64,000 nucleotides of DNA from positions 496,001-560,000 of the forward strand of contig CANMMP010000001.1 of assembly GCA_947499125.1 (NCBI GenBank). Reading direction: 5' to 3'. Below the pieces are notes generated by a model that saw nothing but the letters and a program-made list of their open reading frames with translations, was not told the origin of the DNA and made no database searches. Every line of letters begins with the position of its first letter. The stretch's first letter is position 1. The translations under genes and the position numbers were made by a program. The stretch comes from an uncultured Pontibacter sp. (GTDB lineage: Bacteria > Bacteroidota > Bacteroidia > Cytophagales > Hymenobacteraceae). Positions 54,780 through 62,950 of the stretch are shown in pieces.

Positions 54780-55751
54780 TTACATATCCAGCACTATCGC
54801 GAAGATGAGTGGCGCTACTATAGTTGCATCCGATTCAATTACAAACTTAGGCGTTTCCTTACCTAATTTACCCCAGGTAATTTTCTCGTTCGGCACAGCA
54901 CCTGAGTATGAACCATAGCTGGTCGTAGAGTCAGATATCTGGGCAAAGTAGCCCCAAAGCGGAACGTTGGTACGCTGAAGATCCTGGTGCAGCATCGGTA
55001 CAACACAGATCGGGAAGTCGCCGGCAATACCGCCACCGATCTGGAAGAAACCTACTGTAGACTCGTCTTTCGCATTGTTTGTATACCAGTCAGCCAGGTA
55101 GATCATGTACTGAATACCGGTTTTCATGGTATGCACATTTTTGATGTCGCCGGCTATAACGTGACCTGCATAAATGTTACCTAAGGTTGAGTCTTCCCAG
55201 CCCGGGCAGATGATCGGCAGGTTCTTTTTGGCAGCTTCCAGCATCCAGCTGTTCTTCGGATCTATCTGGTAGTACTGCTCCAGGTCGCCTGATAACAGTA
55301 TCTGGTAAAAGAACTCGTGCGGAAAATACTGCTTGCCTTCCTGGTCGGCTTTCTCCCAGAATTTAAGTACCGTGTGCTCGATACGGCGCATTGCCTCTTC
55401 TTCCGGAATACAGGTATCGGTTACGCGGTTCATGTGGCGCTCCAGCAGGGCTTCCTCATCAGCAGCCGACAGCTCGCGGTAATTTGGTACGCGCTCGTAA
55501 AAGTCGTGTGCTACCAGGTTAAAGATATCTTCTTCGAGGTTGGCACCGGTACACGAAATAGCATGCACTTTATCCTGGCGGATCATCTCGGCAAGTATAA
55601 TGCCCAGCTCAGCCGTAGACATAGCGCCTGCCAGCGTTATCATCATTTTGCCACCATTGTTCAGGTGGGTTTTATAACCTTCGGCAGCGTCTATCACAGA
55701 GGCCGCGTTAAAGTGCTTGTAGTGTTTCTTTAGAAATTCAGATACATTCAT
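54780..55751 (-). CDS. Deoxyhypusine synthase-like protein
   Basis: 323 residues from the ATG at 55751 (MNVSEFLKKHYKHF). The NAD/spermidine-binding segments SCTGANLEEDIFNLVAHDFY and SGAVPNEKITWGKLG match deoxyhypusine synthase, and the catalytic Lys is K295 in WGK. Bacteria lack eIF5A, so the substrate is probably a free amine; bacterial relatives include homospermidine synthase-like enzymes. Stands alone; no polyamine gene next to it. Confidence 0.9.
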   Translation of the reverse strand: MNVSEFLKKHYKHFNAASVIDAAEGYKTHLNNGGKMMITLAGAMSTAELGIILAEMIRQDKVHAISCTGANLEEDIFNLVAHDFYERVPNYRELSAADEEALLERHMNRVTDTCIPEEEAMRRIEHTVLKFWEKADQEGKQYFPHEFFYQILLSGDLEQYYQIDPKNSWMLEAAKKNLPIICPGWEDSTLGNIYAGHVIAGDIKNVHTMKTGIQYMIYLADWYTNNAKDESTVGFFQIGGGIAGDFPICVVPMLHQDLQRTNVPLWGYFAQISDSTTSYGSYSGAVPNEKITWGKLGKETPKFVIESDATIVAPLIFAIVLDM

Positions 55752-55939
55752 AGTTTGTAGCGTAAAGCCAATACTGCCTTTTATGGCAGTTTGAGGCGGC
55801 AATTTAAAACTAATTTCGATATTGGTTTTTAGTTATTCGTTATTCGATTGCATAAGGTTAAAAATGCCTGTATAAAACTCTTTTAACCAGCGTTATCCGA
55901 ACAGAAGGATCAACTATAAAACCGAAAGATTAAACTACC

Positions 55940-56482
55940 CTACTCGCCTGGCTTTTCGATGATCAGGTTATGGTTGGTATAGATACAGATATCGGCCGCA
56001 ATATTCAGGGCTTCGCGCACCATCTCTTCTGCTGATAAATGCGGGGCGTGCTTTTTAAGGGCAAGCGCAGCGGCATGGGCAAACATGCTCCCCGACCCGA
56101 TGGCAGCGATCTGGTGATCTGGCTCCAGCACATCGCCTGTTCCCGAAATAATCAGAAGCTCTTCGCTATTGGCTACTACCATCATGGCTTCCAGTTTGCG
56201 CAGGTACTGGTCTTTTCGCCAGTCTTTGGCCAACTCTATGGCAGCGCGTTTCATGTTTTGCTGGTACGAGTTCAGTTTTTCTTCGAAGCGCTCGAGCAAA
56301 GTAAAAGCATCGGCAGTAGAACCGGCAAAACCTGTTACCACTTTCCCGTTAAGCAGCTTGCGTATTTTTTTAACATTGCTTTTGGCTATGTGCTTATCCA
56401 TGGTGGCCTGGCCGTCGGCGCCAAGCGCGACTTCGCCATTATGATAAATACCTAAAACGGTAGTAGATCTTATTTTGGTCAT
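55940..56482 (-). CDS. hslV: ATP-dependent protease subunit HslV
   Basis: 180 residues. The propeptide MTKIRS is followed by the N-terminal nucleophile Thr (T7) in TTVLGIYHNGEVALGADGQA, which aligns with E. coli HslV TTIVSVRRNG. GFAGSTADAFTLLERFE is the other signature. Forms the proteolytic core for HslU, which is not in the window. Confidence 0.95.
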   Translation of the reverse strand: MTKIRSTTVLGIYHNGEVALGADGQATMDKHIAKSNVKKIRKLLNGKVVTGFAGSTADAFTLLERFEEKLNSYQQNMKRAAIELAKDWRKDQYLRKLEAMMVVANSEELLIISGTGDVLEPDHQIAAIGSGSMFAHAAALALKKHAPHLSAEEMVREALNIAADICIYTNHNLIIEKPGE

Positions 56483-56666
56483 GTGCTGAGTTTAGATTTA
56501 TAGTATGTGCAGCTATAGTTTATAAGTAACTACGGCATAATTGTAAAACTACTGCAACTTCAAACAAAAAGCCAACCTAATAGTTTGTGCCAAATTGTCG
56601 GTAAGGTTCAGTTAAAGTTTGGCCTGTTTTATGCAATGGCTTATCAGAAGCAAGTATAAATTATTC

Positions 56667-57209
56667 ATGAGAGGACTTTTTCTGTTACTGGCCGGATTGC
56701 TGCTGTCGTGGGGCAGCATGGCGCAAACATTTGATGTGCTGGCTTATGAACCCGGTAAAAGACTGAACTGGCAGGATTTTAAGGGCAGGCCTAGCTATAC
56801 CGACCGCCATAAGGGAGCAGAGATAACAGTAAGCATCTTTTTAAAAATGAGGCCTACGAGTTTCTGGTCTGGGGCAATTACCTACGATGCATATGCCGTT
56901 GCTTTCCGCGACGACTCGTGGGTACGCGCCGATTACCGCGACGACTATACTTTAAAACATGAGCAGTTGCATTTTGACATCGCGCACCTGTACGCCGAGT
57001 CGCTGGAGATAGAGCTTAATAGCCTTGATAAAAAGGAGATCCGCAAACCCGGTATGGTTGAAGCTTTGCTGACCAAACACATACAACTGATGCAGGAATA
57101 CCAGGACTATTACGACCGCGACACGCATGGCGGTAACTACGCCCGCAAACAGCGTGAATGGGAAAGACGCATCCGGAATGAGCTCCGCAAAATAAACCTG
57201 GAAGTATAG
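56667..57209 (+). CDS. DUF922 putative secreted zinc protease
   Basis: 180 residues from the ATG at 56667, which gives signal peptide MRGLFLLLAGLLLSWGSMAQ; an earlier start would add about 16 residues. HExxH is H98-E99-x-x-H102 (LKHEQLHFDIA) and YDRDTHGG near 157 is the second family motif. Substrate unknown. Confidence 0.86.
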   Translation: MRGLFLLLAGLLLSWGSMAQTFDVLAYEPGKRLNWQDFKGRPSYTDRHKGAEITVSIFLKMRPTSFWSGAITYDAYAVAFRDDSWVRADYRDDYTLKHEQLHFDIAHLYAESLEIELNSLDKKEIRKPGMVEALLTKHIQLMQEYQDYYDRDTHGGNYARKQREWERRIRNELRKINLEV

Positions 57210-57455
57210 TTACAACTATAAAAATGCTACCACCACCAGGTGTGCTCTGTAAGTATAACAATCTTACAAGCATCCAGCATTTCTACTTAGTCATTCTACT
57301 CAATATCAATCACAAAACACATAATAGCATATAGTTGTAGACTTATTCCGGAACCTTTGAGGCTATACTTCCATAAGAGTAAATAGTAAAAAACTATTAT
57401 GCCGGCGGAAGGTTATAGTTTAAAGTAACTTCAGTTTCCGGCATTATACTTCGTT

Positions 57456-58409
57456 ATGCTCATTCAGATATTACTACTTATACTTGGGCTTGCCCTGCTC
57501 ATTAAAGGCGCAGACTGGCTTGTGAAAGGCGCTTCGGCACTGGCAAAACGTTATGACGTTTCAGACCTTGCTATCGGGCTTACCATTGTGGCTTTAGGTA
57601 CCTCTGCCCCCGAAATGGTCGTGAATACGTTTGCCTCCTATCAACAACACCAGGACCTGGTTTTTGGCAATATTATAGGCAGTAACAATTTTAACCTGTT
57701 TGTTATACTTGGCATTGTCGGCATTATTGCCCCTCTTACAGTACAATCCAGCACCGTCTGGAAAGAAATACCGCTTTCTTTTGTAGCTATTGTGCTCCTG
57801 TTCCTGATGGTGAACAACATCTACACCGATACTTTTATACTTAGCCGGATAGAAGGTTTTGTATTGCTTTTCATGTTTATCATGTTCCTGTGGTATGTAT
57901 ACAAACAGCTACAATCGGAGCCCGAAGACCTGGAAGTTGTTACAGCACCCATGAGTAATTTAAAGATATGGGCATTTATAGGTTTAGGATTGACCGGGCT
58001 GGTAATTGGCGGTCGGTTTGTTGTAACCACTGCTGTAGAAATGGCTACTATTTTAGGTGTAAGCGAAAAGATAATTGGCTTAACTATAGTTGCGGCGGGC
58101 ACTTCATTGCCTGAGTTGGCTACATCGTTGGTGGCTGCCTTCCGCAAAAACAGCGACATTGCGGTGGGCAACATTATCGGGTCTAATATCTTTAACCTCT
58201 TCTTTGTTGTGGCGGTAAGCGCTATAATCCGGCCTATTGCTTACGATGCTGCATTCAACACCGACCTATACATACTTGCCGGAGGTACAATTTTCCTGTT
58301 CCTGGCCATGTTTACGGGCAAACGCAAAAGGCTCGACCGGTGGGAAGCAGCCTTGTTGTTCCTCGTTTATACTGGCTACACCACCTACCTTGTTGGCCAG
58401 GAGATCTAG
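57456..58409 (+). CDS. Calcium/sodium antiporter (CaCA family, YrbG-like)
   Basis: 317 residues, ten TM segments in two inverted halves. The alpha repeats are visible: ALGTSAPEMVVN (47-58) with NIIGSNNFNLF, and AAGTSLPELATS with NIIGSNIFNLF. Exchanges Ca2+ for Na+ or H+ across the inner membrane. Monocistronic with its terminator at 58470. Confidence 0.95.
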   Translation: MLIQILLLILGLALLIKGADWLVKGASALAKRYDVSDLAIGLTIVALGTSAPEMVVNTFASYQQHQDLVFGNIIGSNNFNLFVILGIVGIIAPLTVQSSTVWKEIPLSFVAIVLLFLMVNNIYTDTFILSRIEGFVLLFMFIMFLWYVYKQLQSEPEDLEVVTAPMSNLKIWAFIGLGLTGLVIGGRFVVTTAVEMATILGVSEKIIGLTIVAAGTSLPELATSLVAAFRKNSDIAVGNIIGSNIFNLFFVVAVSAIIRPIAYDAAFNTDLYILAGGTIFLFLAMFTGKRKRLDRWEAALLFLVYTGYTTYLVGQEI

Positions 58410-58467
58410 TCCTTAAATTTTGGTTATTCATTATTAGGCAATAATTAATTACGGCTCTTCCCTATAC

Positions 58468-58507
58468 ACAAGCCCCTTCTTATCACTGAAGGGGCTTTTG
58501 TTTTTTG
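58468..58507 (+). terminator. Rho-independent terminator
   Basis: Stem AAGCCCCTT / AAGGGGCTT with an 8-9-nt loop, then TTGTTTTTT. Marks the end of host-like sequence before the McrBC module. Confidence 0.82.
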
Positions 58508-58557
58508 TACTTACAATCTGTATTATATAAACTTAAGATCGATATATTTGGCATACA

Positions 58558-58591
58558 TTTACTCCGGTTATCCCATTTACTCCGGTTATCC
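58558..58591. repeat. 18-bp tandem direct repeat upstream of mcrB
   Basis: TTTACTCCGGTTATCCCA is followed at once by TTTACTCCGGTTATCC, two head-to-tail copies ending 71 bp before the mcrB start. It could be a regulator binding pair or a trace of integration; two copies are too few for a CRISPR array. Confidence 0.7.
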
Positions 58592-58662
58592 GCTGTATTT
58601 GATAGATAGTAGGAGTAGATATTCCTGTTATACAGTAGTTGGCACCAAAAAGAAAAAACTGA

Positions 58663-61419
58663 ATGGATATAAAAGATTACGTAAAGAAATTCAACTTATC
58701 ATTTGACAATTTGAAGTCTGAACATGAAGAAGACTTCAACTCTCTTTATGAGCAAGAAAAAGAGTGGCTTGGTAATTTAGAAGACAAAGTTCATTTACTT
58801 AAAAATGAAAACAATCAAGCTGAGCTAAATGCAGTAATCAATAAATTAAAATCCGCTGATTCCTTCACTGTAAATGATTCCAAAATACTTTCGACATTTG
58901 TAAGCAAGGTTAATACAATTGTTAAAATAGCTAATCGTATCAATAACTTTAGAGAAGGGACTAAATTAGATGATGGCTCAAAATTGGAGTTATACAAATT
59001 CTTTAACTCAGTAAAGAAATCTACTGACCTCAATAGTTTCAACTTTCAATTAAACTCTAATCTAAACAACTTCTTACCTCACATTTTTTCAGTAATTAAG
59101 CATTGCCAAAATCCCAGTGAATTTCCAATTTATTACAAGTATTGGAAAAATATCGTTCGGGAGGTTCTAACTAAAGATGATGATTACGATTCAATATGTG
59201 AATTTTATAGAAGCTTTCCAGAAACAAATCGTCATTTAACTTTCGCCACATACTTGGGTACAATCGGTATTCAAATAGCTAAAAACATTAATTCTAGTGG
59301 CATCAGTGTTACGGTCGGTTCAAAGGAATACAAGTATCTGATAAAAGATGTAATCAACATTGAACGCTACAATTCAATTTTGGATGGAAATTTAAATTCA
59401 ACAAACCAGTATTTTTTGGTTGGGGCTTATTGGGAGGGATCCAATCCATCAGACCAAACAGAACGGTTTTTAAAAAATGGAATCTGGGAAAATGGTTATG
59501 ATGATAAATTCATCGAAGAAGTCAAAAAAGTTCCTGAAGGCAGTAAAATAGCAATAAAGGTAGCATTTACCAAAGAAAAGACCAAATCCGTTATGGCAAT
59601 AAAAGCCAGAGGATGTGTTTCTAAGAATTTTGGTGATGGAAAAAAGCTAGAGGTTAAATGGGAACATAATTTTTCTCCTTTTGAAGTTGACTTTTCCAGT
59701 GGATACTGGGCGACTATTAAAGAGGTTACAAATAGTGAGCACATCGATCAAATCTTTAATAGCGCACCCAAGAATAATAATACTGGTCTCTTTGAAACAG
59801 TAAAAAATAAATTCGACCATTCAGTTTTTAACAAATACATCGATACTCTAAGAAAGCTTATTTCTGAACTTCAGCTAAAGCCATTTGACGAACGTGTCGT
59901 TTATAGCATCAGGGACAATAGACTGAATTTTACTGTGGGGCAACGATATAGCCTTAATCTATACTTAAATAATTCCATAGGGGTTTATGGAGTCATTTCG
60001 AAAGAAAAGCTTCAAGAAAGTAGTGAACCATATGATGGGACACCTCCGCAACCGTTTTACAATTATTACAATGAATTTAATCCCGATCAAAACGATTGGC
60101 TCTCAATAAAAGAGGCAATTACGGATGAACTAAATAGGACAACTAAATCAGGTTATAGAAGATATAATAATTCTGATTTTGAAAGCTACGTATTCGAAAT
60201 TGAGGCGCCACAAAAAAACATGGAAGAGAAAATGAACTTTCCATTAAACACTATACTATACGGTCCTCCAGGTACTGGCAAAACATATAATACAGTTTTG
60301 AGAGCCGCAGAAATCATTGAAAATCGAAAAATCAACTCTTTTGATGAAGCACTAGAGATTTTCAAAGCCAATCTTCATGATCAAATTGAATTTATCACCT
60401 TTCATCAAAATTACAGCTATGAAGACTTCATCCAAGGACTCCGACCAGATACAGAAAACGATAAGGCATTAACATTTGAAAGAAAAGATGGGATTTTTAA
60501 GGTTATATCAGATAAAGCATTAAAAAATATTATAGCTTCAGAACAACCTCCTGTTGCTAAAAAAACATTCGAAGAAACATTCAACGAATTTGTTAATCCA
60601 CTAGTCGAAGGTGAAGTTGAAGAGATTGAAATAAAGATGAAGAAAGTATCTTACTTCATAACAGCAATCACTAACAAATCAATCGAATTTAGGAAGACCA
60701 GTGGTGGCACTGAACACACATTGAGTATTTCAACATTAAGAAAAATGTATGATGCTGAATCTGTTTTAGATATCCAAGGTCTTTCGTCTTATTACTCTCC
60801 TCTTTTGGATGAACTTCTTAAGCTTGGCAAAGACTCATCTGGCAAAAAAGAAATTACTAAAAGAAAAAACTATGTAATCATTATTGACGAAATAAACCGT
60901 GCAAATATTTCAAGAGTTTTTGGGGAGCTTATTACTCTTATTGAGCCAGACAAACGATCACATGGTAAAATTCCAATGGAAACTAAGCTGCCTTCAGGAG
61001 ATACATTTGTCGTTCCTTCAAACTTACACATCATTGGCACAATGAATACCGCTGATAAGTCTATTGCTCTTCTTGATATTGCTTTAAGAAGAAGGTTTGA
61101 GTTTATACCAATGTATCCAAAATATTCAGAGGATGGACTTAATGTTAAAAATGAAAATGTTTTAAAATCCATAAACGAATCAATTATTTCTGACAAGGGA
61201 CATGATTTCCAAATAGGTCACTCCTATTTTATGGATTCAAAAGAAGAACCTTATGATTTCAAAAAAAGAATGAATGTAAAAGTAATTCCTCTTTTATTGG
61301 AGTACTTTATGAATGATTCCAAAACAGTTACTCAAATAATTTCCAAAGCATTATTTAACATGCAATTTAGTATTGATAACGAATTTTGGCCTTTAAGAAT
61401 TACTGAAAAGAATGATTAA
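58663..61419 (+). CDS. mcrB: McrB-type AAA+ GTPase of a modification-dependent restriction system
   Basis: 918 residues. The C-terminal half is the McrB motor: Walker A GPPGTGKT (534-541), Walker B IIIDEINRAN (D742, E743) and the McrB-specific MNTADKSIALLD (from M794) with RRRFEF. The N-terminal 530 residues are long compared with E. coli McrB (about 160) and contain two possible DNA-reading domains (around 255-365 and 415-515), neither assigned. McrB binds modified cytosine DNA and translocates, with McrC cutting. DNA is AT-rich, unlike its neighbours. Confidence 0.93.
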   Translation: MDIKDYVKKFNLSFDNLKSEHEEDFNSLYEQEKEWLGNLEDKVHLLKNENNQAELNAVINKLKSADSFTVNDSKILSTFVSKVNTIVKIANRINNFREGTKLDDGSKLELYKFFNSVKKSTDLNSFNFQLNSNLNNFLPHIFSVIKHCQNPSEFPIYYKYWKNIVREVLTKDDDYDSICEFYRSFPETNRHLTFATYLGTIGIQIAKNINSSGISVTVGSKEYKYLIKDVINIERYNSILDGNLNSTNQYFLVGAYWEGSNPSDQTERFLKNGIWENGYDDKFIEEVKKVPEGSKIAIKVAFTKEKTKSVMAIKARGCVSKNFGDGKKLEVKWEHNFSPFEVDFSSGYWATIKEVTNSEHIDQIFNSAPKNNNTGLFETVKNKFDHSVFNKYIDTLRKLISELQLKPFDERVVYSIRDNRLNFTVGQRYSLNLYLNNSIGVYGVISKEKLQESSEPYDGTPPQPFYNYYNEFNPDQNDWLSIKEAITDELNRTTKSGYRRYNNSDFESYVFEIEAPQKNMEEKMNFPLNTILYGPPGTGKTYNTVLRAAEIIENRKINSFDEALEIFKANLHDQIEFITFHQNYSYEDFIQGLRPDTENDKALTFERKDGIFKVISDKALKNIIASEQPPVAKKTFEETFNEFVNPLVEGEVEEIEIKMKKVSYFITAITNKSIEFRKTSGGTEHTLSISTLRKMYDAESVLDIQGLSSYYSPLLDELLKLGKDSSGKKEITKRKNYVIIIDEINRANISRVFGELITLIEPDKRSHGKIPMETKLPSGDTFVVPSNLHIIGTMNTADKSIALLDIALRRRFEFIPMYPKYSEDGLNVKNENVLKSINESIISDKGHDFQIGHSYFMDSKEEPYDFKKRMNVKVIPLLLEYFMNDSKTVTQIISKALFNMQFSIDNEFWPLRITEKND

Positions 61420-62794
61420 CCTATTTGAATATCAAAACAAAGCAGATATTCAAGCTTCATTTGATGGCTTGGAAGGATTTCTTGATGAAATCTGGAATAG
61501 CCGTGAGAAGAATTCTTTCTATTCAAAAAATGGGAACGACAAAATAGAATCTCAGAGGTTCCTTCAATTCATTCATAAATCAAATGAGATAAAATCTAAT
61601 AAATATGTTGGCGTAATTCATTATAGAGGAAATAAAATAAACCTTTTACCAAAAATATTTTTCGATTCAAATAATAACTATACTGTTGAATCCCCGAAAC
61701 TAAATAATGAAGTAAGTCAAATACAAAACCATATTCTTTGGTGGCTAAGCTATTGTCGTAAAATTAAATTCCCCAATTATCAAGCATCTTTAGGTAGTAC
61801 AAAGAGTAGTTTTTTCGAAGTTTTAATCTACTTATTTTCAAAATATACTCGTGAACTTCTAAATACTTCCATCTATCAGCAGTATGAAGAAGTAAATCGT
61901 GAATTGTCATTTATAAAAGGGCGTTTAAACACGAACGAATACATCAATCAAAACTTAAGTACAGGTAAATGGCATAAACTTAATTGTACTTATGATGCAT
62001 TCGTTTTTGACAATAAATTCAATCGTATAATAAAGTATGTAACTACTCTTTTATTCAATAATTCCTCAGATCACGATAACAAAAAAAATTTAAGAGAAAT
62101 CCTCTTCATATTAGATGAAGTATCAGATGAAAGAGCAACAGCTGAACAATGTTCTAAAATTTCGTTCAATCCAATGTTTGGTAAGTTTGAAACTGTCCGT
62201 GATTATTGCCAGTTATTTCTCACCAATTGTGTTTCGTTTGACTATAAAAATGATTTGAAGCTCTTCGCTTTCTTGTTACCAATGGAATATATTTTTGAAG
62301 ACTTCATTTTTGGTTTCATAGATAAGGAACTTGAAGGCGTAAAGGCAAAATCTCAAAGAAGTGATACATATTTGGATGAAGACAAAACCTTCAATTTAAA
62401 ACCTGATTTATGGCTTAAAACTGATTATAAATCTCTGATTGCGGACACTAAATACAAGATTGTATATTCAGATGAGAAGGACCCCAAAAAAGGAATTTCC
62501 CAAAACGACCTTTATCAAATGCTCGCTTATGCAGTTAGGTTTGAAGTTGATGAAATCATATTGTTCTATCCTAACACAATTAAACAAAGTCAGGAACAAC
62601 AAACAGAGTTAACGATAAAGGATGCATTAGCAGCTGGAAAAGAAATATCAATTAAAGCATTTCAACTTCCAATCATTAATCATGAATTACTCGAATCGGG
62701 TTTAGAAACCAAATCTGATTTAACTGAGTTATTTGAGTCGACAAAGGATAGATTGAAAAATAAATTAGAAAAAATACTGGTGCCAACAATGTAA
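61412..62794 (+). CDS. mcrC: McrC endonuclease subunit
   Basis: 460 residues. N-terminal McrC domain (to about 260), then a PD-(D/E)xK nuclease core with D332 in LKPDLW and D345-T-K347 in IADTKYK. Overlaps mcrB by 8 bp, so the two are translated together. Low G+C like mcrB. Together they form a complete type IV restriction module with no methyltransferase, as expected. Confidence 0.93.
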   Translation: MINLFEYQNKADIQASFDGLEGFLDEIWNSREKNSFYSKNGNDKIESQRFLQFIHKSNEIKSNKYVGVIHYRGNKINLLPKIFFDSNNNYTVESPKLNNEVSQIQNHILWWLSYCRKIKFPNYQASLGSTKSSFFEVLIYLFSKYTRELLNTSIYQQYEEVNRELSFIKGRLNTNEYINQNLSTGKWHKLNCTYDAFVFDNKFNRIIKYVTTLLFNNSSDHDNKKNLREILFILDEVSDERATAEQCSKISFNPMFGKFETVRDYCQLFLTNCVSFDYKNDLKLFAFLLPMEYIFEDFIFGFIDKELEGVKAKSQRSDTYLDEDKTFNLKPDLWLKTDYKSLIADTKYKIVYSDEKDPKKGISQNDLYQMLAYAVRFEVDEIILFYPNTIKQSQEQQTELTIKDALAAGKEISIKAFQLPIINHELLESGLETKSDLTELFESTKDRLKNKLEKILVPTM

Positions 62795-62887
62795 AAAGCA
62801 CATTAAAACGTGCCATATACGAATCCGTTAACTTAAACCCTTCTACAATACAGCTACAGCCGTAAAAAGCCAATATCTCCCTTAATA

Positions 62888-62924
62888 ACAAAAACGCCTC
62901 TCCATTGCTGAAGAGGCGTTTTTT
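62888..62924 (-). terminator. Rho-independent terminator of the E2 gene
   Basis: Stem AAAACGCCTCT / AGAGGCGTTTT, T-run on the right and A-run on the left. It can stop both mcrBC and the leftward E2 gene. Confidence 0.82.
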
Positions 62925-62950
62925 ATAGGTTATAGGTTATAGGCTGAGTT

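Noticed and set aside
58558-58591. CRISPR array
   Set aside because: Only two adjacent 16-18-bp copies with no spacers and no cas genes.
58508-62887. A larger defence island around McrBC (BREX, type I RM, toxin-antitoxin)
   Set aside because: The next genes on both sides are housekeeping (antiporter, PDH E2) and no other defence gene is visible.
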